A stretch of DNA of 64,000 nucleotides from an uncultured Subdoligranulum sp. Lineage in GTDB: Bacteria; Bacillota; Clostridia; Oscillospirales; Ruminococcaceae. The translations under genes and the position numbers were made by a program. The notes under the pieces were generated by a model. It was given only the letters and a program-made list of their open reading frames with translations. It was not told where the DNA came from and did no database searches. Below, one piece after another: positions 49,479 through 57,225 of this stretch. Location of the stretch: NCBI GenBank assembly GCA_945830575.1, contig CALZZE010000009.1:1-64000 (forward strand). Direction: 5' to 3'. Numbering within the stretch: position 1 is the stretch's first letter; each line of letters begins with the position of its first letter.

Positions 49479-50051
49479 ATGGCGGACTGGAACTGGAATG
49501 ACCCGGCGCTGCGGGCGGTGCTTTCGCTGCGCGCCGGGGTGGTGGGCATTGACGGCCGCTGCGGCAGCGGCAAAACCACGCTGGCGGCGGCGCTGGCAGC
49601 CCGGCTGCCCTGCCGGGTGCTGCATACCGACGATTTCTACCTGCCCCCGGCTGGCCGCCGGGCGGACTGGCAGCAGGTCCCTGCCGCCAACATGGATCTG
49701 GAACGGCTGCGCCGGGAGGTGCTGCTGCCCGCGCAGGCGGGGCAGCCCATCATGCTGCGGGCCTACCGCTGTGCCGCGGGGGACTATGCCCCGCCGGTCA
49801 CGCTGCCGCCCGCGCCGATCACCATTTTGGAGGGCAGCTACAGCTGCCACCCGGCGCTGCGGGACTGCTATGACCTGACGCTGTTCGTCACCTGCCCGCC
49901 GCAGGAGCAGGCTCGCCGTCTGCGCGTCCGGGAGGGGGAGCGTGCCGCCGCCTTTTTTGCGCGGTGGATCCCGCTGGAGGAGGGCTACTTTGCCCGCGAC
50001 GAGGTGCAGGCTCACTGCAACTACACCATTACCACGGAGGAATCGACATGA
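49479..50051 (+). CDS. Uridine kinase-like P-loop kinase
   Basis: 190 residues. Walker A GIDGRCGSGKTT (about 23-34), HTDDFYLP (catalytic Asp region), ILEGSYSCHP and a lid with RRLRVREGE. This is the uridine/pantothenate-kinase-like fold, acting on a small hydroxyl substrate. GAGGTG lies 5 nt before the ATG. It overlaps the ECF S-component gene by ATGA, so the kinase may trap a vitamin or nucleoside that the transporter brings in. Confidence 0.75.
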   Translation: MADWNWNDPALRAVLSLRAGVVGIDGRCGSGKTTLAAALAARLPCRVLHTDDFYLPPAGRRADWQQVPAANMDLERLRREVLLPAQAGQPIMLRAYRCAAGDYAPPVTLPPAPITILEGSYSCHPALRDCYDLTLFVTCPPQEQARRLRVREGERAAAFFARWIPLEEGYFARDEVQAHCNYTITTEEST

Positions 50052-50617
50052 AAAACGCACGACAAACCACCAAAAATTTTGTGCTGGCGGCCATGTTCAT
50101 GGCGCTGGGGCTGGTACTGCCCTTTCTCACCGGGCAGATTCAGCAGATCGGCAACATGCTGCTGCCCATGCATCTGCCGGTGCTGGTCTGCGGCCTGATC
50201 TGCGGCTGGCAGTACGGCGCGGTGGTGGGGTTTGTGCTGCCGCTGCTGCGGTTCGTGCTGTTCGGCATGCCGCCCATCTATCCCATGGGCATCTCCATGG
50301 CCTTTGAGCTGGCCGCCTACGGCTTTCTGGCGGGCTGGCTGTACAGCCACTCCCGCTGGCAGTGCATCATCTCGCTGTACCGCTGCCTTATCGCCGCCAT
50401 GGTGGGCGGCCGTCTGGTCTGGGGTGCGGTGCGGGTGCTGCTGTCCGGCGTGGCAGGGCAGGCCTTCACATGGGAGATGTTCCTCTCCGGCGCACTGCTC
50501 ACCGCCGTTCCCGGCATCATTTTGCAGCTTACCCTCATCCCGGCGCTGATGCTGGCGCTGGACCGCACCGGCCTTGTGAAATTCCGCCGCGCCGAACCCA
50601 AAGAAAAGATTGCATAA
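50048..50617 (+). CDS. ECF transporter substrate-binding (S) component
   Basis: 189 residues from the ATG at 50048. Six hydrophobic helices with the AAMFMALGLVLPF start, a GLICGWQYGAVVGFVLPLLR segment and a PIYPMGISMAFELAAYGFLAG helix, as in S components that use a shared EcfAAT module. The AxxxA face in helix 1 that contacts EcfT is partly visible. The substrate is not told by sequence; the coupled kinase suggests one that is phosphorylated after entry. The track start at 49964 lies inside the kinase gene. Confidence 0.82.
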   Translation: MKNARQTTKNFVLAAMFMALGLVLPFLTGQIQQIGNMLLPMHLPVLVCGLICGWQYGAVVGFVLPLLRFVLFGMPPIYPMGISMAFELAAYGFLAGWLYSHSRWQCIISLYRCLIAAMVGGRLVWGAVRVLLSGVAGQAFTWEMFLSGALLTAVPGIILQLTLIPALMLALDRTGLVKFRRAEPKEKIA

Positions 50618-50623
50618 AACAAT

Positions 50624-50657
50624 GTCCCGCCGCCCCGAAGGGCAGCGGGAAGTTTTT
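50624..50657 (+). terminator. Terminator after the ECF S gene
   Basis: GTCCCGCCGCCC-CGAA-GGGCAGCGGGA stem, then AGTTTTT. It ends against the convergent oadG-like gene and may serve both. Confidence 0.85.
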
Positions 50658-50775
50658 ATTTGAACAGCTTGTTCAGCACCGTCACCGCCAGCACCAGCAG
50701 ACCAATGACGAGAAAGACCCCTGCCATGCCTACCAGCAGCATGGGCACCGTGGCGGAAAGAGACACGACATTCAT
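50656..50775 (-). CDS. Very small membrane protein (39 aa), OadG-like
   Basis: Missed by the track. ATG with AAGGAGGGG 6 nt upstream, stop at 50656. Sequence MNVVSLSATVPMLLVGMAGVFLVIG..., one hydrophobic helix and a basic end (LNKLFK). It lies 15 nt after the OadB-like gene. Its size, helix and position fit the gamma subunit of sodium-translocating decarboxylases, though it is shorter than the usual 80 or so residues and lacks their long tail. Confidence 0.65.
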   Translation of the reverse strand: MNVVSLSATVPMLLVGMAGVFLVIGLLVLAVTVLNKLFK

Positions 50776-50790
50776 CAAGACCCCTCCTTT

Positions 50791-51924
50791 TTAAGCGCCC
50801 ATCAGCGTCAGCAGCAGGCCGCCCGCGATCACCGAGGCGATCTGGCCGGACACGTTCACGCTGATGGAATAGGGCAGCAGGAAATTCTGGTTGTCCTCCG
50901 CAAGACCCATCTGATGGACGACCCGCCCGCTCATGGGAAACGCCGAGATGCCCGCCGCGCCGATCATGGGATTGAGCTTGCGGCCCTCCGGCAGAAACAG
51001 GTTCACCAGCTTGGCGAACAGCACACCGCCCACCGTGTCCAGCACAAAGGCCGCCAGCCCCAGCAGCAGAATGAGCAGCGTTTCGGGGGTCACGAATTTG
51101 TCGGCGGTCATCTGGCAGGCTACCGTCAGTCCCAGCAGGATGGTGATGAGGTTGGCCAGCACGTTCTGCGCAGTTTCGGACAGAGAGTTGAGCACGCCGC
51201 ATTCCCGCAGCAGGTTGCCGAACATCAGAAAGCCCACCAGCGCCACGCTGGCGGGAGCCACCAGCCCGGCCAGCACCGTCACCACGATGGGGAATAGGAT
51301 GCGGGTGGTTTTGCTCACGCTGCCCTGCCGGTAGGGCATGCGGATGCGCCGCTCCTTTTGGGTGGTTACCAGCCGGATGACCGGCGGCTGCACGATGGGC
51401 ACCAGCGCCATGTAGCTGTACGCCGCCACCATGATGGCCCCCAGATACCGGCTGCCCAGCTTGTTTGCCACAAAGATGGCGGTGGGGCCGTCCGCCGCGC
51501 CGATGACGGCGATGGAGGCCGCGTCCGGCAGCGGGAAAAACAGCCCCGCCAGCACCAGCGTGAGAAAGATGCCCAGCTGGGCCGCCGCGCCGAACAGCAT
51601 CAGCCAGGGCTTTTCCAGCAGCGGGCCGAAGTCGATCATCGCCCCGATGCCGATGAACAGCAAAAGGGGAAACAGCTCGTTGGCCATGCCCGCCTCAAAC
51701 AGCACCGACAAGGGGCCTTCGGTTCCGCCCTGCGTGATGGCCCCGGACAGCGGCAGATTCACCAGAATCGCCCCGAAGCCCATGGGCAGCAGCAGGCTGG
51801 GCTCCATTTTTTTGACGATGGCAAGGTAGATCAGCACGCCGCCGATGCCCCACATCACCACCATCTGCCAGTTCAGCGCCCCAAAGGCGGAGAACAGGCT
51901 GCCAAAGGTCTGCAAAAGTTCCAT
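50791..51924 (-). CDS. oadB: Sodium-translocating decarboxylase beta subunit
   Basis: 377 residues from the Met at 51924 (GGGAGG 6 nt upstream; the track start at 52053 runs through the leader). About ten membrane helices with family hallmarks FIGIGAMIDFGPLLEKP (ion-binding Asp), IGAADGPTAIFV and GAAGISAFPMSGRVVH. It couples decarboxylation of a biotin-bound carboxyl to Na+ export. The alpha (carboxyltransferase) and biotin subunits are not in the window, so the substrate (oxaloacetate, methylmalonyl- or glutaconyl-CoA) is open. Confidence 0.9.
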   Translation of the reverse strand: MELLQTFGSLFSAFGALNWQMVVMWGIGGVLIYLAIVKKMEPSLLLPMGFGAILVNLPLSGAITQGGTEGPLSVLFEAGMANELFPLLLFIGIGAMIDFGPLLEKPWLMLFGAAAQLGIFLTLVLAGLFFPLPDAASIAVIGAADGPTAIFVANKLGSRYLGAIMVAAYSYMALVPIVQPPVIRLVTTQKERRIRMPYRQGSVSKTTRILFPIVVTVLAGLVAPASVALVGFLMFGNLLRECGVLNSLSETAQNVLANLITILLGLTVACQMTADKFVTPETLLILLLGLAAFVLDTVGGVLFAKLVNLFLPEGRKLNPMIGAAGISAFPMSGRVVHQMGLAEDNQNFLLPYSISVNVSGQIASVIAGGLLLTLMGA

Positions 51925-51950
51925 ACAATACCTCCCGTGTGTGCTGCAAT

Positions 51951-51994
51951 AAAAAAAGACCTTTATCGCAGCGGAATAGACTGCGATAAAAGTC
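51951..51994 (-). promoter_or_regulatory. Terminator-like hairpin in the oadB leader (possible attenuator)
   Basis: Minus strand: GAC-TTTATCGCAG paired with CTGCGATAAA-GTC, then seven T residues, ending 27 nt before the oadB start. A terminator at this spot would stop transcription before the gene unless relieved. I cannot assign the upstream sequence to a known riboswitch. Confidence 0.55.
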
Positions 51995-52175
51995 TCAGAC
52001 GAAAGCACAGACCCGGGCAAAGCTGCCGTGGTGACGGGCGGTGCGGCGCACAAACGCGCCCCCTACTCCCTTTTATCTTACCCTTATTATACGCAAAAGG
52101 CGGCAGAATTGCAACCCTCTTTTGCAAAATGAGGCCAAAATATGCCTTAGGATAAGCATTTTGCCAAAAAAATCA

Positions 52176-52204
52176 TTGACAAATCCCCTCTTTTCCACTA
52201 TTAT
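52176..52204 (+). promoter_or_regulatory. Promoter of the sigma-factor gene
   Basis: TTGACA, 17 bp, TATTAT, 24 nt before the start codon. Confidence 0.8.
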
Positions 52205-52227
52205 GGAGAAAGCGGGAGGGGCGTACC

Positions 52228-52776
52228 ATGCACAACATCGACCGACGCCTGCTCAGTCAGGCCCAACAGGGTGAGGAAACCGCCATGGCGGCGGTCATTG
52301 CCCGCATGATGCCGGTCATCCGCAAGGGGGCGGCCGCCAACACGGCGCCGGGCCTTGATTTTGAGGATGCCGTGCAGGAAGGGCTGATCGGGCTGTTCAA
52401 CGCGGTGCGCACCTGCCGGGATGCACAGGCGGAGCAGTTCACCGCCTACGCTGCGGCCTGCATCCGTCACGCGCAGATGGACGCCCGCCGCACCGCGCTA
52501 CGCAAAAAGCACGCACCGCTGAATTTCAGTGTGCCGCTGGCCGCTGCGGACGCTGCGCTGCCTGGCCCGGAGGAACGGGCCATTGCGGAGGAGCGCTGCG
52601 CCGATGTGCTGGCCCGGATGAACACCCAGCTTTCCGAGCTGGAACGCCGGGCGCTGCGCCTTACCATGGACGGCGTCGCCGCCGACAAGGCCGCCGCCGC
52701 GCTGGGCATCACGCCCCGGGCGGTGCAGAACGCCGTCGCCCGTGCCCGCCGCAAGCTGCGCGGCACATCATCTTAG
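52228..52776 (+). CDS. Sigma-70 family RNA polymerase sigma factor
   Basis: 182 residues with GGGAGGGG 6 nt before the ATG. Region 2 core: LDFEDAVQEGLIGLFNAV (about 46-63) and FTAYAAACIRHAQMDARR. Region 4 helix-turn-helix: DGVAADKAAAALGITPRAVQNAVARARRKL at the end. In build it resembles the sporulation sigma-H-like group more than ECF factors. No anti-sigma gene lies beside it. Target promoters unknown. Confidence 0.85.
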   Translation: MHNIDRRLLSQAQQGEETAMAAVIARMMPVIRKGAAANTAPGLDFEDAVQEGLIGLFNAVRTCRDAQAEQFTAYAAACIRHAQMDARRTALRKKHAPLNFSVPLAAADAALPGPEERAIAEERCADVLARMNTQLSELERRALRLTMDGVAADKAAAALGITPRAVQNAVARARRKLRGTSS

Positions 52777-52895
52777 GATTCAGGCGCTTGCCTGGATTAT
52801 ATATCAACCTGCCCCCAGTAGCGCCTATAATCAGTTCGTTTCGTTTTGGTTTAGATTCTTCCGCGGGCAAATCAAACAAAGAGGAGATACCCACT

Positions 52896-53174
52896 ATGTT
52901 CGAAGACAAGACTTTAGTATGCAAGGATTGTGGCAAGGAGTTCGTCTGGACCGCCGGCGAGCAGGAGTTCTACGCCAGCCGCGGCTTTGAGAACCAGCCC
53001 CAGCGCTGCAAGCCCTGCCGTGATGCCCGCAAGAACGCCACCCGCGGCGAGCGTCAGATGTTTGACGCCGTCTGCGCCAGCTGCGGCAAGGCCTGCAAGG
53101 TGCCTTTCCAGCCCAATGGCGACAAGCCGGTCTACTGCTCTGAGTGCTTTGCCAAGATCAGAGAGTCCCGCTAA
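52896..53174 (+). CDS. Zinc-ribbon protein with two CxxC pairs sets
   Basis: 92 residues from the ATG at 52896 (GAGGAG 9 nt upstream). LVCKDCGKEFVWTAGEQEFY and RCKPCRD make a first ribbon (zinc-ribbon trcl-like), and AVCASCGKACKVPFQ with YCSECF a second. Such small proteins are common and conserved in Clostridia, with no firm function; nucleic-acid binding is likely. A terminator follows. Confidence 0.75.
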   Translation: MFEDKTLVCKDCGKEFVWTAGEQEFYASRGFENQPQRCKPCRDARKNATRGERQMFDAVCASCGKACKVPFQPNGDKPVYCSECFAKIRESR

Positions 53175-53203
53175 TCGCCCGCTGGTTCCGTTCTGAACAG
53201 TCC

Positions 53204-53238
53204 TGCACGCCCCGGCGAAGGCCGGGGCGTGCTTCTGT
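53204..53238 (+). terminator. Terminator after the zinc-ribbon gene
   Basis: GCACGCCCCGGC-GAA-GCCGGGGCGTGC stem, then TTCTGTTTG. Confidence 0.8.
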
Positions 53239-53301
53239 TTGTCCCGGATTGACCTTTGCACAGAAAAAGGGTATAATAAAATGATAACAGGAGGTGCCGC
53301 C

Positions 53302-55554
53302 ATGCAAAAACTTAAAACGCTGCTGACGCGGCACGGTGCGCTGTTCGGGGCGCTGCTGGTACTGGTGTGTGCGCTGCTCTTTGCCGCGTGGACATGGTAT
53401 GACCTGTCCTTCACGGTGGACAACGTGAGCCAGTATGCCATTCAAAACGATGAATACAGCCGCATCGTCCGCGTGCCGGACACCGGCCTGTATCAGCAGA
53501 TCGAGCTGCCGGAGGACACCCGGCTGTATGGCGTGCGGTTGAATGTGGCAACCTATGACCATGCCTTCCGCACCGGCGAGCTGGCGGTGGAGCTGGTGGA
53601 TGGACAGGGCGCCCGTCTGGCGGGCACCAGCGTGACCTGCGTGGGCATGCTGGACAACACCTTTGCGGATTTCCTGTTCGACGCCCCCTACACGCCCTCC
53701 GGGGATGAAACGCGGTGGCTGCGCGTCACTTTTGTGGAGCGGGGCGCGGCGGACACCAGCAACTTTTTGGACCGGGACTATCCCATCGGCCTGTGGGCCT
53801 GCCGCTCCGACAAGGAGAGCTGGCCCCTCACCGACGGGCTGGGCCGCAGCTATCACGGCACCATCGCACTGCAATATATCACCAACTATTCCGGCACCGT
53901 ATCCCGGCAGGTCGCCCTTGTGCTGGGCGGCTGCGTGGCGGTGGGGCTGACGGCGGCGTTCCTGCTGCTGTTCGCGGCAAAGGCGCCGCTGGCGGCGGCC
54001 TTCGCCGCGGCGGCGCTGGCGCTGGGCGTGGGCTTTGCGGTGCTCACCCCGCCCATGGTGGCTCCCGATGAGTACACCCATCTGGCGGTGAGCTACTACC
54101 GGGCCAGCCAGCTGTCCGGCCAGACGCCGGTGAACGGGGAGGACTATCTGCTGGTGCGCCGGTGTGACGCCCGGTATTTCAAGTCCGTCACCGGGGACAT
54201 CGGCATTTTCGCCTACAAGCAGGCGGCGGACGGCCTGCGGGAATCCGGCTGCGACGCCGCCCTCACCGCGGTGTCCAACACCCAGGCGGACACCTCCCGC
54301 CAGACGGTGCTGTATCTGGGCCAGATCGCCGGGGTGTGGCTGGCCCGCCGTCTGGGCCTTGGCTATTTTGCCATGGTGCTGCTGGGGCGGCTGTGCAATC
54401 TGCTGGTGTATCTGGCGCTGGCTACGCTGGCGGTGGCGCTGGCGCCCCGGACGGTGCGTCCGGTGTTCGCGGCGGTGGGGCTGCTGCCCATGTCGCTGCA
54501 GCTGGCGGCCAGCTTTTCGGCGGACGCCACCCTGCTGGGGGCGCTGTTCGCCTTTACGGCGCTGGTGCTGCGCCTGCGGGAGCATCCCGCCGCCCGGTGG
54601 GAGCTGGTGCTGCTGGCACTGCTGACGGCGGCCACCGCGCCCCTCAAGGCGGTGTATCTGCCGGTGATTTTGCTGCTGATCCTGATTCCGGGGGCACATC
54701 TGGGCCGCCGGGGCACTCTCTGGAAAGCCGGCCTGCTGGCGCTGGCGGCGCTGCTGTGGGCGGCGGTGAACCTGTCCTCGCTGCACTACGCCGCCCGAGA
54801 TTTGGATTTTGTGGGCCTTGCCCGGGGCGGCCTGCTGGCGCTGGTGCTGCTGGCCGTGCTGGCGGTGCTGGCGCTGCTGCTCCGCCGCCATCCCAAAGCG
54901 CTGCACGCCGCCAAAGCGGCGGCGCCCTTCGGGGCTTTGGCGGCCGCCGCGGTGGTGTTTTATAAACTCACCCACATGTACGGCGGCCTGACGCCGGAGC
55001 AAATTGCCGGGGGCATCCAGCCCAACGGCGATTCCATCTACACCTATTCGGTGGGGTATGTGCTGCGCAACCTGCCCGGCACTCTCAAGCTGATGGCCCG
55101 CAGCGCCGCCGACCAGGGCGCGCTGTGGTTACAGGGGCTTTTGGGCACCACGCTGGGAGAACCCATCGTCTACCGGCTGGACGTGAGCTGGCTGCTGGGC
55201 GTGGGGCTGGTGCTGGCGCTGCTGGCGGCGGCGCTGCCCGCCGCCGAAGGCCCCCGGCTCACGCTGTCCCGCCGGGAACGGTGGGGCGTGGGCGGCGTGG
55301 TGGTGTGCGCCGTGGCGCTGACCTTTGTGGCGGCGCTGAGCTGGACCCCCATCAACTACGCCACCCTGTTTGGGATGCAGGGCCGCTACTGGCTGCCTGT
55401 GCTGCCGCTGGCGCTCTGCCTTGCGGCGGGAGGCCGCACCGTCACCGCACAAAAACCGCTGGGCCGCAAGGCCGTGTTCGCGGTGCTGTGCCTTACTTCG
55501 CTTGTCATGCTGCAAGGGTACCATCTGTATGCCGCCTGGCAGCCTGTACAATAA
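53302..55554 (+). CDS. DUF2142-family multi-spanning membrane protein
   Basis: 750 residues from the ATG at 53302 (AGGAGG 7 nt upstream). One N-terminal helix, an outer beta-rich domain (about 35-200), then some ten helices. The loop LTPPMVAPDEYTHLAVSYYR (about 250) is the DUF2142 signature, related to membrane glycosyltransferases of the GT-C type, with an Asp-Glu pair facing the outside. A role in cell-wall or surface glycan assembly is likely; donor and acceptor are unknown. Very GC-rich codon use, like its neighbours. Confidence 0.78.
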   Translation: MQKLKTLLTRHGALFGALLVLVCALLFAAWTWYDLSFTVDNVSQYAIQNDEYSRIVRVPDTGLYQQIELPEDTRLYGVRLNVATYDHAFRTGELAVELVDGQGARLAGTSVTCVGMLDNTFADFLFDAPYTPSGDETRWLRVTFVERGAADTSNFLDRDYPIGLWACRSDKESWPLTDGLGRSYHGTIALQYITNYSGTVSRQVALVLGGCVAVGLTAAFLLLFAAKAPLAAAFAAAALALGVGFAVLTPPMVAPDEYTHLAVSYYRASQLSGQTPVNGEDYLLVRRCDARYFKSVTGDIGIFAYKQAADGLRESGCDAALTAVSNTQADTSRQTVLYLGQIAGVWLARRLGLGYFAMVLLGRLCNLLVYLALATLAVALAPRTVRPVFAAVGLLPMSLQLAASFSADATLLGALFAFTALVLRLREHPAARWELVLLALLTAATAPLKAVYLPVILLLILIPGAHLGRRGTLWKAGLLALAALLWAAVNLSSLHYAARDLDFVGLARGGLLALVLLAVLAVLALLLRRHPKALHAAKAAAPFGALAAAAVVFYKLTHMYGGLTPEQIAGGIQPNGDSIYTYSVGYVLRNLPGTLKLMARSAADQGALWLQGLLGTTLGEPIVYRLDVSWLLGVGLVLALLAAALPAAEGPRLTLSRRERWGVGGVVVCAVALTFVAALSWTPINYATLFGMQGRYWLPVLPLALCLAAGGRTVTAQKPLGRKAVFAVLCLTSLVMLQGYHLYAAWQPVQ

Positions 55555-55590
55555 ATAGAGAAAATAGAGAATGAGAAAGGAACCACTACC

Positions 55591-55797
55591 ATGACTGTCA
55601 AACGTGATACCATCATTGCCGAAATTCTGCAAAACGACCCCGCGCAGGGCTGCGTGCCCATCTTCCTGGCCACCGGCATGCACTGCCTGGGCTGCATGGC
55701 CGCCCACGGCGAGACGGTGGAGGAGGCCTGCATGGTCCACGGCGTGGACCCGGATGCCCTCATCGCCCAGCTGAATGACTACTTTGCGCACCAGTAA
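55591..55797 (+). CDS. DUF1858 protein (hybrid-cluster-associated redox disulfide)
   Basis: 68 residues. The ATGMHCLGCMAAHGETVEEA region carries the redox CxxC of DUF1858; the N-terminus (DTIIAEILQNDP) is the usual helix. Probably a small thiol/disulfide or metal-binding protein of anaerobes. GAAAGGA lies 9 nt upstream of the ATG. It overlaps trmK by 23 nt in another frame. Confidence 0.82.
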   Translation: MTVKRDTIIAEILQNDPAQGCVPIFLATGMHCLGCMAAHGETVEEACMVHGVDPDALIAQLNDYFAHQ

Positions 55798-56458
55798 TTC
55801 CCCGGCTCTGGACGCCCGCCTTTCCGCCGCCGCGGCCTATGTGCGCCCCGGCCATGCCGCCGCCGACATCGGCTGCGACCACGGAAAGCTGAGCGCGTAT
55901 CTGGCGTCCACCGGGCGCTGCCCGGTGGTGTACGCCTGTGATCTGCGCCCCGGCCCGCTGCAAAAAGCCCGCGCCGCCTGTGCCCCGTTGGGGGAGCGGG
56001 TGCAGCTGCGGCTGGGCAGCGGGCTTTCTGTGCTGCGCCCCGGGGAGGCGGACGACATCATCATTGCCGGCATGGGCGCCGAGACCATCATGGAAATTCT
56101 GGACGCCGCGCCCTGGGTGTTTGACGCCCGGTACAATCTGGTGCTGGTGCCCGCCACCAAGCACACGCTGCTGCGCCGCTGGCTGGCCCAGCGGGGCTTT
56201 GCGCTGCAAGCGGAAACGCTGTGCCGGGCCGCCGGGCGGCTGTACGCCGTCATGAACGCCCGCTACACCGGCGAAACGACCCCCGAGCCGGAGCTGCGCT
56301 GGTGTGTCACCGGCCTGACGGACGGCCAGCCGGAGGCGGCAGCTTACCGGGCCGCCCAGTGCGTCAAGCTGGAAAAATACCGCCGGGGCGTCACCGACCC
56401 GGCACAGGCGGCGCGTCTGGACGCGCTCATCCGTACATTGAAGGAAGAAGGGAACTGA
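55775..56458 (+). CDS. trmK: tRNA (adenine(22)-N1)-methyltransferase
   Basis: 227 residues. SAM motif I AADIGCDHGKLSAYL (about 29-43), ACDLRPGPLQKA, and the catalytic-side ADDIIIAGMGAETIMEIL (about 92-110). It methylates A22 of tRNA. It is followed 2 nt later by the YqfO gene, an arrangement common in Firmicutes. The start inside the DUF1858 gene is the only one that keeps the usual N-terminus. Confidence 0.9.
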   Translation: MTTLRTSNSPALDARLSAAAAYVRPGHAAADIGCDHGKLSAYLASTGRCPVVYACDLRPGPLQKARAACAPLGERVQLRLGSGLSVLRPGEADDIIIAGMGAETIMEILDAAPWVFDARYNLVLVPATKHTLLRRWLAQRGFALQAETLCRAAGRLYAVMNARYTGETTPEPELRWCVTGLTDGQPEAAAYRAAQCVKLEKYRRGVTDPAQAARLDALIRTLKEEGN

Positions 56459-56460
56459 CC

Positions 56461-57213
56461 ATGGCTTACACTCCCCAACAAGTGCTGGAGATTTTACAGC
56501 AGCTTGCCCCCGCCGAGCTGGCCTGCCACTGGGACAACGTGGGCCTGCTGGTGGATGCGGGCCGTCCCGTCACCGCCATCGCCACCGCGCTGGACATCAC
56601 CCCCGCCGTGGTGGGGGAGGCCGCGCTGAACGGCTGTCAGCTCATCGTGTCCCATCACCCGGTCATTTTTGACCCCCTCAAGCGCCTTTCCGCCGGCGAT
56701 GTGCCCGCGCTGCTGCTGCAAAACGGCATCTCGGCCATCTGCATGCACACCAATCTGGACGCGGCGGAGGGCGGTGTCAACGATACCCTGTCCGACCTTC
56801 TGGGCATCCGGGACCGCCGCAATTTTGCCGAGAACTGCGGCCGCATCGGCACGCTGGCCCAGCCCGTCACCGCCGCCCAGCTGGCGGCGCTGTGCAAAGA
56901 AACGCTGTGCACCCGCTGCAAGTTTGTGGAGGCAGCCCGCCCCATCCGCACGCTGGCGGAGGTGAGCGGCGCGGGCGGCAGCTATCTGCAGGAGGCCATC
57001 GACCTTGGCGCGGACTGCCTTGTCACCGGCGAGGCGGCCCACCACATCGCGCTGCTGGCGAAACAGAAGGGCGTCGGCCTTGTGGTGGCGGGGCACTGGG
57101 GCACCGAGCATCCCATCGCCCGCGTGCTGGCGGAACAGCTGGCCGCCCGGCTGGATGACACGGTGCACATTGCGCCGGCGCTGACTGACCGGGACCCCTA
57201 CGACTATCTCTAA
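56461..57213 (+). CDS. Nif3-like dinuclear metal protein (YqfO family)
   Basis: 250 residues from the ATG at 56461 (AGAAGGGAA upstream; the track start at 56221 is inside trmK). CHWDNVGLLVD, SHHPVIFDPLKRL (metal His) and ICMHTNLDAAEGGVND (His/Asp), with GEAAHHIALLAKQKG and AGHWGTEHP (His/Glu) near the end. It lacks the central PII-like insert found in longer YqfO proteins. Forms hexameric rings; biological role still debated, with a link to GTP cyclohydrolase-like chemistry. Confidence 0.9.
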   Translation: MAYTPQQVLEILQQLAPAELACHWDNVGLLVDAGRPVTAIATALDITPAVVGEAALNGCQLIVSHHPVIFDPLKRLSAGDVPALLLQNGISAICMHTNLDAAEGGVNDTLSDLLGIRDRRNFAENCGRIGTLAQPVTAAQLAALCKETLCTRCKFVEAARPIRTLAEVSGAGGSYLQEAIDLGADCLVTGEAAHHIALLAKQKGVGLVVAGHWGTEHPIARVLAEQLAARLDDTVHIAPALTDRDPYDYL

Positions 57214-57225
57214 AAGGAGGACCCC

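Noticed and set aside
51925-52066. c-di-GMP-I or T-box riboswitch before oadB
   Set aside because: Short resemblances (GGGCAAA; GGCGGTGCGG) lie on the wrong strand or lack the rest of the consensus.
53158-55002. 614-aa minus-strand ORF
   Set aside because: Gln/Arg/His-rich antisense shadow of the DUF2142 gene.
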